61,877 bases of DNA from Endozoicomonas numazuensis (GCF_000722635.1 NZ_JOKH01000008.1:98607-160483), one strand, 5' to 3'. Shown: positions 18,163 through 26,903, numbered from the stretch's first letter. Numbers and translations are program-made. The notes: generated by a model not told the origin, from the letters alone.

Positions 18163-19524
18163 ATGGACGGTGTAACAGGCTTCCTTCATTCAGAAGGTGA
18201 CATCAATACCACGGAAGAGCGAACGCGTTGGCAAAATCAGTTGGCTCATCCCCGGACTGAAGCAATGCTGGAAGAAGATGCACGTTACTTTCTGCATCAG
18301 TCCATGTCTACACCCTGTCTGGATGTCCTTGAAAAAGCCGACGGTATTTATATTGAAGATGCCCGTGGCCACCGATACATGGACTTCCATGGTAATAATG
18401 TTCATCAGCTCGGATATGGCCATCCACAGGTTGTGGAGAGTATTAAGAAGCAGCTGGATACACTGCCATTTTCACCTAGACGCTTTACTCATCAGGTGGC
18501 GATTGACTGTGCCAGAAAGCTGGGGAATATCTGTGGTGGTGATCTCAACCGTGTGCTGTTTGCACCCGGTGGAACCGCTGTCATTGGCATGGCTCTGAAG
18601 CTGGCCAGGGTCGTCACAGGCAATCATAAAATCATTTCCCTGTGGGACTCTTTTCATGGTGCTTCACTGGATGCTATCGGAGTAGGAGGCGAAGCCTGTT
18701 TTCGTGAAAGTATGGGGCCGCTTATGCCGGGTGTTGAACGTATTCCACCTGCGGTCAGCTATCGTGGCATCTGGCCAAGAGAAGATGGTAGCGATGTTCA
18801 TTATGCAGACTATCTGGAATATGTGATTGAAAAAGAAGGGGGTGTAGGGGCTTTTATTGCCGAAACGGTTCGCAATACCGATGTGCAGATTCCCAGTCAG
18901 GCGTATTGGCAGCGTGTTCGGGAAATCTGTGACACACACAATGTATTACTGATCATGGATGAAATTCCCAATGGTATGGGGCGCAGCGGAGAATGGTTTA
19001 CTTATCAGAGATTTGGCATTACCCCGGATATTCTTTGCATAGGCAAAGGCCTGGGCGGAGGTATAATTCCAATGGCAGCCATGATTACCCGCGATGAATT
19101 CAATGTTGCACAACATATTTCTCTGGGGCACTACACCCATGAGAAGAGTCCGGTGGGTTGTGCTGCTGCGCTGGCGACTATCGAGGCGATTGAGCAGGAT
19201 CATCTGTTGGATAAAGTCAGGGCTGATGAACCGTATGTCCGCAATCGACTGGAAAATATGAAGTCCAGATACGAACTGATGGGTGACATAAGAGGAATTG
19301 GCTTACTCTGGGGGGTAGAGTTGGTCACATGTCGTCAGTCTAAAGAAAGAGCTACCCGGGAGGCCGAAAAAATACTCTACCGCTGTCTTGAATTAGGTTT
19401 AAGTTTCAAGGTCTCTCAGGGTAATGTTTTGCAGTTAAGTCCACCGCTGACTATTGACCGCAATGAGCTGATGAGGGCACTGGATATCGTTGAGCTGGCT
19501 ATTTCGGAAATAAGCGCTGCATGA
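18163..19524 (+). CDS. pbfA: (R)-1-hydroxy-2-aminoethylphosphonate ammonia-lyase (PbfA-type class III PLP enzyme)
   Basis: A 453-residue fold-type I PLP enzyme of the class III aminotransferase family: Gly-rich PLP loop FAPGGTAVIGMALKLAR (near 133-149), DEIPNGMGRSGEWF with the pyridine-binding aspartate (D266), and the lysine in CIGKGLGGGIIPM (K295). Annotated as aminotransferases, proteins of this kind directly behind phnW have been shown to be PbfA, which deaminates (R)-1-hydroxy-2-aminoethylphosphonate to phosphonoacetaldehyde, widening the PhnW pathway. The assignment rests on family plus context; a general aminotransferase role is the alternative. The start lies 4 bp after the phnW stop. 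Confidence 0.82.
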   Translation: MDGVTGFLHSEGDINTTEERTRWQNQLAHPRTEAMLEEDARYFLHQSMSTPCLDVLEKADGIYIEDARGHRYMDFHGNNVHQLGYGHPQVVESIKKQLDTLPFSPRRFTHQVAIDCARKLGNICGGDLNRVLFAPGGTAVIGMALKLARVVTGNHKIISLWDSFHGASLDAIGVGGEACFRESMGPLMPGVERIPPAVSYRGIWPREDGSDVHYADYLEYVIEKEGGVGAFIAETVRNTDVQIPSQAYWQRVREICDTHNVLLIMDEIPNGMGRSGEWFTYQRFGITPDILCIGKGLGGGIIPMAAMITRDEFNVAQHISLGHYTHEKSPVGCAAALATIEAIEQDHLLDKVRADEPYVRNRLENMKSRYELMGDIRGIGLLWGVELVTCRQSKERATREAEKILYRCLELGLSFKVSQGNVLQLSPPLTIDRNELMRALDIVELAISEISAA

Positions 19525-19581
19525 CTGTTTATCTGCTAAACCTTACAAGGTGTGAAAATATCTTCGCTCTGTGAGGTGGTA

Positions 19582-20292
19582 ATGAAATACGCTCCCCTCT
19601 TGCTGGCAGCCATGATCCCTGCACTGGCCAATGCCGTTCCTCTGCCAGAAACCATGGCCCCTGATTTCGAAACCTCAGCAGTGCTGCCTGACCAGGATAA
19701 GCCGGAAGGCAGGATTGTCGACAACTTCAAGTTATCCTCTTTGCTCGGAAAAAATCGGGTGCTGTTGCTCAGCTACCCAAAAAACTGCACTTTCATCTGC
19801 CCTACCGAGTTGATTGCCATCAAGAATAAACTGGATCAGTTTCAGGAGCTGGGTTACGAAGTCCTGGTTCTATCGACTGACGAGGCTTCTATGGCTAAAG
19901 ACAAAGAAGCCTCTCACCAAGCTTGGCGGCTGAAGCCTGACAAAGCAGGAGAGGGCAGTAAAGACACTCCCATTGGGATTGGTAATGCTGACTTTATTAT
20001 GCTTTCGGACCCACAGGGCAAGATACTGAAACAGTACGGAATACAAAATGAAGACGGGTTGGCATTCAGAGCCACTTTTTATATTGGAATAGAGGGTAAA
20101 GTCAGAATCTCAGACGTCCAGAGCAACAGTATTGGTCGGGATGTCGATGAGATTTTGCGAAAAGCGGCTGCCGTGAAGTTTGTAGAAGAAAATGAAGGTC
20201 TGGTGACACCAGAAGGCTGGCAACCCGGGGATACAGGTATGAAACCTGATCATCAGGGTGTGAGAAAGCAATTAAAGAATAAACAGCCATAA
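19582..20292 (+). CDS. Exported Prx1/AhpC-family peroxiredoxin without the usual resolving cysteine
   Basis: Start ATG 19582 was chosen because GAGG lies 5 nt upstream and the protein then begins with a clean signal peptide (MKYAPLLLAAMIPALANA). The thioredoxin-fold body has the peroxidatic site CTFICPTE (C73, with T70) and the later Arg (R163 in AFRATF). In typical 2-Cys enzymes the C-terminal arm has V-C-P-x-x-W; here it reads LVTPEGW (T209), so the resolving cysteine is gone. Instead an extra cysteine sits four residues before the peroxidatic one (C69). It is likely a periplasmic 1-Cys or atypical peroxide reductase. It follows pbfA but 57 bp away and may be independent. Confidence 0.87.
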   Translation: MKYAPLLLAAMIPALANAVPLPETMAPDFETSAVLPDQDKPEGRIVDNFKLSSLLGKNRVLLLSYPKNCTFICPTELIAIKNKLDQFQELGYEVLVLSTDEASMAKDKEASHQAWRLKPDKAGEGSKDTPIGIGNADFIMLSDPQGKILKQYGIQNEDGLAFRATFYIGIEGKVRISDVQSNSIGRDVDEILRKAAAVKFVEENEGLVTPEGWQPGDTGMKPDHQGVRKQLKNKQP

Positions 20293-20397
20293 GCGGAAAA
20301 TTTGGCTCATCGAAAGATGAAACTGGCTACAGGCACTGGCATTTTCGTCAGTCCAGTGGTTTCTGGTTTGTCAGAGGTGTTGCTTAATGAGCACGAA

Positions 20398-21177
20398 TCA
20401 AATCAGAGTTTTCATATACTGCCTTGGAGTAATACCAAACTGTTGTCGAAACCTTTGACTGAAACGGCTTTCAGACTGATATCCACATTGCAAAGCCAGA
20501 TCCAACTGAGAGTATGTGCGCTGTTGCATTAAATTCAGGCTGTAGGTCATACGTACTTCGGCCAATATATCTCGAAAAGAAGTGGCTTCTCTGGTTAGGT
20601 GACGTGCCAGAGTGGCTTTACTGACTCCTAGAGAACGGCTACAACTTTCCAGTGAGTGGGGTCCTGCCGGATTATTGGAAAGGTGTCGTGCAAGGCGCTC
20701 TCGGGTTGTCATACCGGTGTCTGGAAATAGAAGTGGCAAGCCACCTTCTTCCCATAATTGTTGATAAAAGGCCTGCAAGATATGCCTTTGCACAGCCTTG
20801 CTGTATGGCGTAGCCGTTATGCTCTGGAGTTGCTGCCATAGCATCAGTAATGAAGGGCTTGGGGAAAAGTCTGGTGTTTTACCCAGAGCCTTTCTGGAAG
20901 GCGCAGTGGCATTGATCAAGTGTTCATCGGGAGGCTCAAGAAAAGCGATCTGCATTGAATGAAAAGGGTTTCGAGTCGGCTCATTTACGAAAGTGAGTGA
21001 TTCGTTCGACGAAGTGATAAGCCAGTTTTTTTGATGAAAACTCAGGTTGTCCTGATGCCATTTCAGCACCTTGTGCCCCGTCATTACAGAGAAAATACTG
21101 GGGGTGTAAATGGATACATTTCGCAATCGTTGGGGTTGAGTGCCCCGGTAATGATGAATACGAATCAGGTCTTCCAT
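20398..21177 (-). CDS. AraC-family transcriptional regulator
   Basis: The C-terminal 100 residues carry the double HTH of the AraC/XylS family: SLGVSKATLARHLTREATSFRDILAEVRM and the second HTH ending QCGYQSESRFSQRFRQQFGITPRQYM. The N-terminal 150 residues look like a cupin-type sensor domain with no recognisable effector site. The total length of 259 is normal. It is followed upstream, on the same strand, by the YbhB-like gene (start side), 36 bp away, so the two could be cotranscribed. The target is unknown. Confidence 0.88.
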   Translation of the reverse strand: MEDLIRIHHYRGTQPQRLRNVSIYTPSIFSVMTGHKVLKWHQDNLSFHQKNWLITSSNESLTFVNEPTRNPFHSMQIAFLEPPDEHLINATAPSRKALGKTPDFSPSPSLLMLWQQLQSITATPYSKAVQRHILQAFYQQLWEEGGLPLLFPDTGMTTRERLARHLSNNPAGPHSLESCSRSLGVSKATLARHLTREATSFRDILAEVRMTYSLNLMQQRTYSQLDLALQCGYQSESRFSQRFRQQFGITPRQYMKTLI

Positions 21178-21213
21178 TTACACCTCGTGATACCTTTCAG
21201 GAGCTTCTTGAAT

Positions 21214-21744
21214 TTAACGTGTATAGGTTGCCGTCAAAGTGGCTTTGTCGATCGCCAGGCTGTTCAGGGTATATCCTACAACGGCAGGGGGGGTATCTGC
21301 AGGTAAATCAATCTGGGCTTTAGGCAGAGCCCAGACCGTAAACTGATAACGGTGCATACCATGTCCTTCAGGAGGGCATGCACCACCAAAACCCGCTTTT
21401 CCATAATCTGTTTGTGTTTCCAGTGCTGCTTTGATGTTACCTGATGCACCTCTTGGCAGGGCATTAGTTGTGGCTGGAACATTCAGAACAACCCAGTGCC
21501 ACCATCCACTGCCGGTGGGCGCATCCGGATCATAAGCGGTGATGGCAAAGCTCTTGGTTCCAGCAGGCGCCTGCTTCCAGGTTAACTGAGGTGAAACATT
21601 GGCTCCATCGCACCCCATTCCTGAGAATTCAAACGTTTTGGCCATGGGGTGGCCTTCCTGAATATCCTGACTGGTGACTTCAAAAGCCTGGGCATTGAGA
21701 GTCATGGCAACAGCAAGAGCGGGTAAAGCGTGAGTGAGTTTCAT
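21214..21744 (-). CDS. Exported YbhB/YbcL-family (Raf-kinase-inhibitor-like) protein
   Basis: A PEBP-fold protein. The family's ligand-site motifs are present: FEFSGMGCDGANVSPQL, YDPDAPTGSGWWHWVVLNVPA and GGACPPEGHGMHRYQFTVWAL. I chose the ATG at 21744 because a signal peptide (MKLTHALPALAVAMTLNAQA) starts there; an in-frame ATG 26 codons upstream would bury it. The mature protein is about 156 residues, as in E. coli YbcL/YbhB. It is predicted to be periplasmic. The function in bacteria is poorly defined, with small-molecule or lipid binding suspected. It is divergent from nothing and upstream of an AraC gene on the same strand. Confidence 0.9.
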   Translation of the reverse strand: MKLTHALPALAVAMTLNAQAFEVTSQDIQEGHPMAKTFEFSGMGCDGANVSPQLTWKQAPAGTKSFAITAYDPDAPTGSGWWHWVVLNVPATTNALPRGASGNIKAALETQTDYGKAGFGGACPPEGHGMHRYQFTVWALPKAQIDLPADTPPAVVGYTLNSLAIDKATLTATYTR

Positions 21745-21877
21745 CAAGGTGTTTCTTCTCGATAACAGGGATAGATTTATCGTAGAAAGAAAGGGAATTG
21801 AAAAGTGGACAGAAATACTCAATATGGTTTTCTTTTTTGCTTATATTGAGTTTTTCTGTGTTATTTTTGAGGAGGGC

Positions 21878-23389
21878 TTATCCCGGCTCTCGATCCAGCT
21901 TCCTATAATGAACGGCTTCAGCAAGGTGTTTTTGCTGTATGTCCTGTTCTTCATCCAGATCGGCCAGAGTTCTGGCTACTCTCAGTATTCGGTGTACGGC
22001 TCTGGCAGAATAACCGAGCTTGTCACAAAGTCGGGTCATGAAGGCCTGTGCCTGTTTATCCAGTGGGCAGAATTCATTCATTTCACTGGGCGATAGCCTT
22101 GCGTTGGGTTTCCCTTGTCTTTGTTGCTGGCGATGCCTTGCCTTGATGACCTGATTGCGGATATTTTTTGATGAAAATTGGGCGTCTTCCGGCTCACTCT
22201 TAAACAGCCTTTCGGTCTTCTGACTGGCGACTTCTATCTGCAAATCAATACGGTCCAATAAAGGGCCTGACAGCTTTCTTTTATAACGTCTGACCTGTTC
22301 AGCTGAACACTGACAGGCTTTTTGGGGGTCACCCAGATAACCACAGGGGCAGGGATTCATGGCGGCAATGAGTTGAAAACCTGCCGGGAAGCTAGCCTGG
22401 CCTTTCGAACGGGAAATAACCACTTCTCCAGTTTCCAGAGGTTCTCTCAACACTTCCAAAGCGACCTTTTGAAATTCGGGTAACTCATCCAGAAACAGAA
22501 CACCGTTATGAGCATAAGAAATCTCCCCGGGTCGCGGTTGGCTGCCACCCCCGACAAGCGCTACGGCAGAAGCTGTGTGATGAGGGTTCCGAAAAGGACG
22601 CTGCTTCCATGAAGGGGACTGACTGTAGGATGACAGCGTGTGTATAGCGGCTACTTCCAATGCTTCATGATCATCCATCTCGGGAAGAATGCCAGGCAGG
22701 CGACTGGCCAGCATGGTTTTACCGGTTCCGGGAGGTCCATAAAAAATCAGGTGATGGCCGCCCGCTGCAGCAGTCATCAAGCCCCGCTTTGCCTGTTGTT
22801 GTCCCTTCACATCTAATAGATCCGGGTAGGTGGCAGGGCTCTCATTTTTACTGCAAACCACTTCTGACAGTGTTTCGTTTTGGGTGAGGTGTGAGCAAAC
22901 TCTGAGCAGATCTCTGGCTCCCAGCACTTTTGCATCGGGGCACAAGGCCGCTGTTTCGGCATTCATTTCCGGAAGAATCAGTGTATGAGCCGCCTGGCTG
23001 CAGGCAATGGAGGCTGGCAATGAGCCGGTGATGGGTCTTAGCTCTCCTGATAAAGCCAGCTCTCCCAGAAATTCGTAACCTGCTAAAGACTCAGGCTTAA
23101 GCTGACCGGATGCGGCAAGAATGCCCAGAGCGATGGGGAGGTCAAAGCGACCACCTTCCTTTGGAAGGTCAGCGGGTGCCAGATTGACAGTTATCCGGGA
23201 AACCGGAAATTCAAAACCACTGTTCAGGATTGCGCTTCTTACCCTGTCCTTACTCTCGCGCACAGCCGCTTCTGGAAGACCCACCATATTCAATGCCGGC
23301 AAGCCTGCCGAAAGGTGAACTTCAACTGATACAGCGGGCGCATTCAGCCCGGTTTTGGCTCGGGTTTGAACGACCGCTAGCCGCGACAT
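21878..23389 (-). CDS. comM: ComM/YifB family Mg-chelatase-like AAA+ helicase
   Basis: ComM is a hexameric helicase that promotes branch migration during integration of DNA in natural transformation; YifB is its E. coli form. The start at 23389 (MSRLAVVQTRAKTGLNAPAV) has GAAGG ahead and gives 503 residues against 506 in E. coli; the longer in-frame extension is noncoding. Features in order: N-terminal Lon-like fold (GLPALNMVGLPEAAVRESKDR), Walker A YGPPGTGKTM (about 215-224), Walker B NGVLFLDELPEF, the zinc-type CPCGYLG...C stretch, and the C-terminal Mg_chelatase_C domain. In relatives it neighbours ubiK-glnK-amtB; here about 3 kb of secreted-protein genes intervene. Confidence 0.94.
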   Translation of the reverse strand: MSRLAVVQTRAKTGLNAPAVSVEVHLSAGLPALNMVGLPEAAVRESKDRVRSAILNSGFEFPVSRITVNLAPADLPKEGGRFDLPIALGILAASGQLKPESLAGYEFLGELALSGELRPITGSLPASIACSQAAHTLILPEMNAETAALCPDAKVLGARDLLRVCSHLTQNETLSEVVCSKNESPATYPDLLDVKGQQQAKRGLMTAAAGGHHLIFYGPPGTGKTMLASRLPGILPEMDDHEALEVAAIHTLSSYSQSPSWKQRPFRNPHHTASAVALVGGGSQPRPGEISYAHNGVLFLDELPEFQKVALEVLREPLETGEVVISRSKGQASFPAGFQLIAAMNPCPCGYLGDPQKACQCSAEQVRRYKRKLSGPLLDRIDLQIEVASQKTERLFKSEPEDAQFSSKNIRNQVIKARHRQQQRQGKPNARLSPSEMNEFCPLDKQAQAFMTRLCDKLGYSARAVHRILRVARTLADLDEEQDIQQKHLAEAVHYRKLDREPG

Positions 23390-23537
23390 AAAACTACCTT
23401 CTTTTTGTACTTGGGTTCTTATTCTGATTGGTAACCCTGTATGGAATACCAGTAAAAGCTGAAGGGTTGAGGATAGCAGTGATTTAGAAAAGTGTTGCAG
23501 GCGTTGTCGGCCAGCAGAATGCTGACCGACTTTGAAA

Positions 23538-24236
23538 TCAGTTAACGATTTTCCAGGAGCCATCTTCCTGAAGGCAGGCTTGTCCCCATGCGTCTTCAGT
23601 CTTTCCGCCCACGGTAATGGACTGCTGAAATTCACGGCAAACCAGGCCGCTTGAAGCACTTTTGCCTTCTTTGGTGGTGACAACATAGCCTGAAGCATCA
23701 TCTTCTTCCCAGATGATCTTTTCACCTACCGGAGCCGTAGTTGCTTTGATTTGGGCTTCTTCGTGAGCACGTTGTGCAGCTTCATTGATGTTGTCGAGAA
23801 TTTTCAGGGTGATGGCAGTGAAGGCCATCCACTTGAAGGCGTCGTTATCGTCATGGTAGCGACCGTAGCCATAGTATGAATTACCAAAGGTTCTGACGAC
23901 GACAATATTATTCCTGATGACTCTTTTCCTGGGAGCGACAACCACCCGATTGTTTTTTATTACTTTTGGGCCGCCCCAGCGATCATCGCGGCGATCTTCA
24001 CGGTTGTCCTGACGATCATCGCGGCGGTCTTCGCGGTTGTCCTGACGATCATCATGACGGTCTTCACGGTTGTCCTGACGATCATCGCGTCGGTCTTCAC
24101 GATTGTCCTGGCGGTCGTCGCGACGATCTTCACGGACTTCGTCCCGACCATTATCCTGCCAGCCAGCGTGTACGATGGTTGAGACGGGTGAAAAGGCAGT
24201 GAGTAAAAATAAAAACGTGAATAGTCGTTTTGTCAT
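23538..24236 (-). CDS. Secreted protein with 11-residue charged repeats and a surface-antigen-type C-terminus
   Basis: Start ATG 24236 follows GGAGAG and opens a signal peptide (TKRLFTFLFLLTAFSPVSTIVHA). Then come five copies of the unit R-E-D-R-R-D-D-R-Q-D-N, an almost pure polyampholyte, then a basic linker and a C-terminal domain of about 80 residues ending SGLVCREFQQSITVGGK and DGSWKIVN. That ending matches the RT0821/Lpp0805 (17-kDa) surface antigen family, whose role is undefined. The next gene upstream (24305-24598) shares the same repeats, so they arose by duplication. The repeat DNA is 33-bp periodic and therefore likely unstable. Confidence 0.8.
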   Translation of the reverse strand: MTKRLFTFLFLLTAFSPVSTIVHAGWQDNGRDEVREDRRDDRQDNREDRRDDRQDNREDRHDDRQDNREDRRDDRQDNREDRRDDRWGGPKVIKNNRVVVAPRKRVIRNNIVVVRTFGNSYYGYGRYHDDNDAFKWMAFTAITLKILDNINEAAQRAHEEAQIKATTAPVGEKIIWEEDDASGYVVTTKEGKSASSGLVCREFQQSITVGGKTEDAWGQACLQEDGSWKIVN

Positions 24237-24304
24237 ACGGGTTCTCTCCAATTGGGTCTGGTGCTAAAGGGCACCAGATCCGGAAGGTTTACAGTGGGGC
24301 TGCA

Positions 24305-24598
24305 TTACCAGTTATCCCTTCTGTCATCCCTTCGGTCTTCACGGTTATCCTGTCGATCATCTCTACGATCCCCACGGTTATCCTGGCGATCATCTCTGCG
24401 GTCTTCGCGGTTATCCTGACGGTCATCCCTGCGGTCTCCGCGGTTATCCTGACGATCGTCTCTGCGATCTTCACGGTTATCCTGGCGATCATCCCGCCGA
24501 TCTTCTCTTCTGTCGTTTCCAGGCAAGGCATGAGCCAGATTTGCCATAGGAGCAATGGCCACATATGACAGCAGAGCAGTGCAGAGAAACTTCTTCAT
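24305..24598 (-). CDS. Small secreted protein made almost entirely of the 11-residue charged repeat
   Basis: A signal peptide (MKKFLCTALLSYVAIAPMANLAHA) is followed by six consecutive units of R-(E/G)-D-R-R-D-D-R-Q-D-N and a terminal W; nothing else. Total length is 97 residues. The mature peptide is therefore a strictly alternating Arg/Asp chain, probably disordered. It lies 68 bp upstream of the larger repeat protein on the same strand, with a similar leader, so the two are likely coexpressed. The function is unknown; ion or nucleic-acid binding, or an acid/metal stress role, are only guesses. Confidence 0.75.
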   Translation of the reverse strand: MKKFLCTALLSYVAIAPMANLAHALPGNDRREDRRDDRQDNREDRRDDRQDNRGDRRDDRQDNREDRRDDRQDNRGDRRDDRQDNREDRRDDRRDNW

Positions 24599-24698
24599 TC
24601 TTTATCGACTCGGTATCAAATAGCCCTTCGGGCTTTGGAACTCAGTTCATTCTTATTGCTGTGTAAAGAACAGCCCGGTTAAGAGCCGTGCCGTTCTT

Positions 24699-24727
24699 TA
24701 AAGCAGCCTGTTGATCAGGCTGCTTTA
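24699..24727 (-). terminator. Hairpin overlapping the stop codon of the DUF2541 gene
   Basis: AAAGCAGCCTG at 24700-24710 and CAGGCTGCTTT at 24716-24726 form an 11-bp stem around the TGA stop (24717-24715). A T-poor tail makes a terminator role likely but not certain. Confidence 0.55.
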
Positions 24728-25116
24728 CCCCAGAGCAGTACGCTGGCCTGCACGCGACCGGTACCTTCGGTGTCGTAGTAAAATCTTACTTTCTCAATGG
24801 CTCTTGCCTTGCCAGGCAGGTCAATGACACGGGAGCTTCCGCCTTTTCTGACTTTGCTTCGAATAGCCACTTCACGGTTCTGGCCATTCTTGTAGTGAAC
24901 AACCACTTTGTTGAAGTCAACATCAGCGCCTTTGACTTTGAACTGGATACGCTTGAAAACGCCGTCTCTCAGGCCAACGCGAATAGTGTCTACTTCTGCA
25001 CGACGACTGACTTTTCTCTCGCCCAGCAGTTCCCAACCACTGGCAAGTGCTGTCTGGGTGAAGCCGGACATGATCATGGTGACGAGCAAAGTAATAATTG
25101 AAAGCGAGCGCTTCAT
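24715..25116 (-). CDS. Secreted DUF2541-family protein
   Basis: ATG 25116 follows GGGAGAA and starts a signal peptide (MKRSLSIITLLVTMIMSGFTQTALA). The 108-residue mature part (WELLGERKVSRRAEVDTI, then VDFNKVVVHYKNG and a final FYYDTEGTGRVQASVLLWG) matches the DUF2541 type, a small beta-sandwich found in the periplasm (E. coli YaaI belongs to it). The function is unknown. It is the first of three consecutive minus-strand genes for small secreted proteins inserted between comM and ubiK, with similar GGAGA-type ribosome sites. Confidence 0.8.
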   Translation of the reverse strand: MKRSLSIITLLVTMIMSGFTQTALASGWELLGERKVSRRAEVDTIRVGLRDGVFKRIQFKVKGADVDFNKVVVHYKNGQNREVAIRSKVRKGGSSRVIDLPGKARAIEKVRFYYDTEGTGRVQASVLLWGKAA

Positions 25117-25477
25117 AGTGATGGTTCTCCCAATATTCTCACTATTTGTCCTTGATGCCAGGTTCTGTTGAAAGGGGTCTGGCAAAAGCAATTGTGCCTT
25201 TTTGAGGCGATTATCTTAATTTGCAGCGCAATGCTATAGACAAGGAGTGAGTAGCTCTATAGGGAAAACTACCGAGGGAATTAATCACGAGTCGTATGTA
25301 AGTCATTGATCTTATTGGTATTATTTTCAAGCGAAAACTGTCAGCAGAAAGTAAAAGTGTTTGATTGGAACCACCGGGAAACATCACATACTCATGTTGG
25401 AATATATTTTTCCCTACTTTTTGTTGGACGACATTAGAAGTCTGATGAGCACTTTTCTGAATAGCTATGAGGAACCA

Positions 25478-26164
25478 TCACAAAGGGGCTGGATGTTCGG
25501 GTGGAGTGGCTGTGAGGGTATCTGGATATTGCTCTTTAAGGCTGTCCCAGGCAATGCCTATACCCCGACGCTCAGACTCGGAGGGTGCGCTCTTATCGAG
25601 CATATCTTCAATAATGTTCAGGTTACGATCGACATATACATTGAATCTGGCTTTGAGTGCGTCTTCTGTCGTCTGCATTAAGCAGCCTTCATCAAAGTAG
25701 CCAGTAGCGACGACGTCTTTTGCTTTAATGCTGTGCAGACAGTCTTTTAAAGAGGTGTTGATTTCTTTGGCAGAAGCGTCAGGTTTATCGACAGGCAAGG
25801 TTTCTCTCTGGTCAAAGGCACTGTCTTCTCGTTTAACTAAAAGACGGTAGTAGTTGTTACGGAGCAGTTTTTGCTGGAGAAAACTGAGAGTTTGCCCCTC
25901 TTCAATGGAGTTCACGTCAATAAAATGAATGCCTTCTTTTTCAGAAAAGTGATCCAGCATTTACGCTTGAGCATTAATCACACGATAGGCTTCAGGCGTC
26001 CAGAAACGTTTGGCAAATCCGGTCTGCATATCAATGAGCAATATGGAGACTGTTTTTCCCTGAGCTAACAGAGCGTCAATAGTAGCAATTGAAGTTTTCA
26101 GATCAGCAGAGCAGTGACCTGATATTAAAACCAGCACTAAAGCGGCCAACCATCGAAATGTCAT
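25478..26164 (-). pseudogene. Exported isochorismatase-family hydrolase interrupted by an in-frame TAA
   Basis: The frame starts at ATG 26164 with a signal peptide (MTFRWLAALVLVLISGHCSA) and carries the isochorismatase catalytic aspartate in SILLIDMQTGF. It hits TAA at 25963-25961 right after VINAQA, then continues immediately in the same frame with MLDHFSEKEGIHFID. The other two catalytic residues follow: lysine in VKREDSAF and cysteine in FDEGCLMQTTEDAL. So one nonsense codon splits an otherwise complete cysteine hydrolase of 228 residues. The ATG directly after the stop might allow reinitiation, but that product would lack the Asp. Confidence 0.8.
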
Positions 26165-26401
26165 TTTCTAAACCATTGGATGAGCAATACTCGCGCTGAA
26201 GTCACACCTTTCGTAGTACTTATGGCAGCGACAGGCTTGAATGTTCATTCATGTTGAGAGAAAAACGGTTAGCCAAAATAGCCTTTGTTTGAGGGGTATT
26301 CAGAAGGGGTATGTCTGAAAAGTGTTTGGGGAGAGTAACGTACAGTAAGAGCCGTCGCCCTTAAAAAGAGCCGCCGCCCTTAAAAAGAGCGGACTGTGTA
26401 G

Positions 26402-26665
26402 TCAGCAGCAGGTGTCAGATTTTTCAGTTTTCTCTAGCTCGGCTACTTTCTTTTCAAGAGCTTCCAGTCTTTCCCGGGTATGTTTCAATACAGCTACCTG
26501 GGTATCAAACTCATCACGAGTGACCAGTTCAAATTTGGCCAGAGCACTGCCGACCAGAGCCTTGATATTGTGTTCAATATCTTCCCGGGTCTGACTCTTT
26601 TGCCCACCTAAAACCTGACCTGCTTTGCCGGCAATACTACCGATAAGAGAGGCTTTATCGATCAT
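26402..26665 (-). CDS. ubiK: Ubiquinone biosynthesis accessory factor UbiK (YqiC/BMFP)
   Basis: UbiK helps the Ubi complex make ubiquinone under oxygen, acting with UbiJ. The 87-residue protein has the family layout: amphipathic N-terminus (MIDKASLIGSIAGKAGQV), middle helix (REDIEHNIKALVGSALAKFELVTRDEFD) and a C-terminal trimeric coiled coil (VAVLKHTRERLEALEKKVAELE). It is divergent from glnK-amtB, an arrangement also known in Pseudomonas. Its start lies 104 bp from the first NtrC-type site. Confidence 0.92.
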   Translation of the reverse strand: MIDKASLIGSIAGKAGQVLGGQKSQTREDIEHNIKALVGSALAKFELVTRDEFDTQVAVLKHTRERLEALEKKVAELEKTEKSDTCC

Positions 26666-26769
26666 CGATTATTCCTGCCATTACTTAAACAGCCGCAAAG
26701 CCTTTAGCTCGTGTAGCCGCTGTGATTGAAATCAGGCGATTATGATACCACAAACAGATGATGAACCAT

Positions 26770-26829
26770 TGCACTAAAAAAGTGCATGATTTGAGTGCAT
26801 GAAGCGAAATGAGTGCGCTTTGTTGGTGC
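26770..26829 (+). promoter_or_regulatory. Two NtrC-type enhancer sites for glnK-amtB
   Basis: TGCACTAAAAAAGTGCA (26770-26786) and GCGCTTTGTTGGTGC (26815-26829) both fit the NtrC dyad GCACY-N5-RGTGC closely. Their centres are 44 bp apart, about four helical turns, as usual for paired NtrC sites. They lie about 80-135 bp upstream of a sigma-54 promoter. Confidence 0.75.
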
Positions 26830-26903
26830 GGAGAATGGGATGCGTGAACGGGTTTCCGGTTTTCAAACGACATGAGCCTTACTGGCAAGCGTTTTTCGGA
26901 AAT

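Noticed and set aside
23990-24530. CRISPR array, because of regular 33-bp repeats
   Set aside because: The units are contiguous coding repeats without unique spacers.
23966-24568. Long plus-strand frames of repetitive Asp/Gly or Val/Ile composition opposite the charged-repeat genes
   Set aside because: They are mirror readings of the 33-bp repeat units; signal peptides and ribosome sites exist only on the minus strand.
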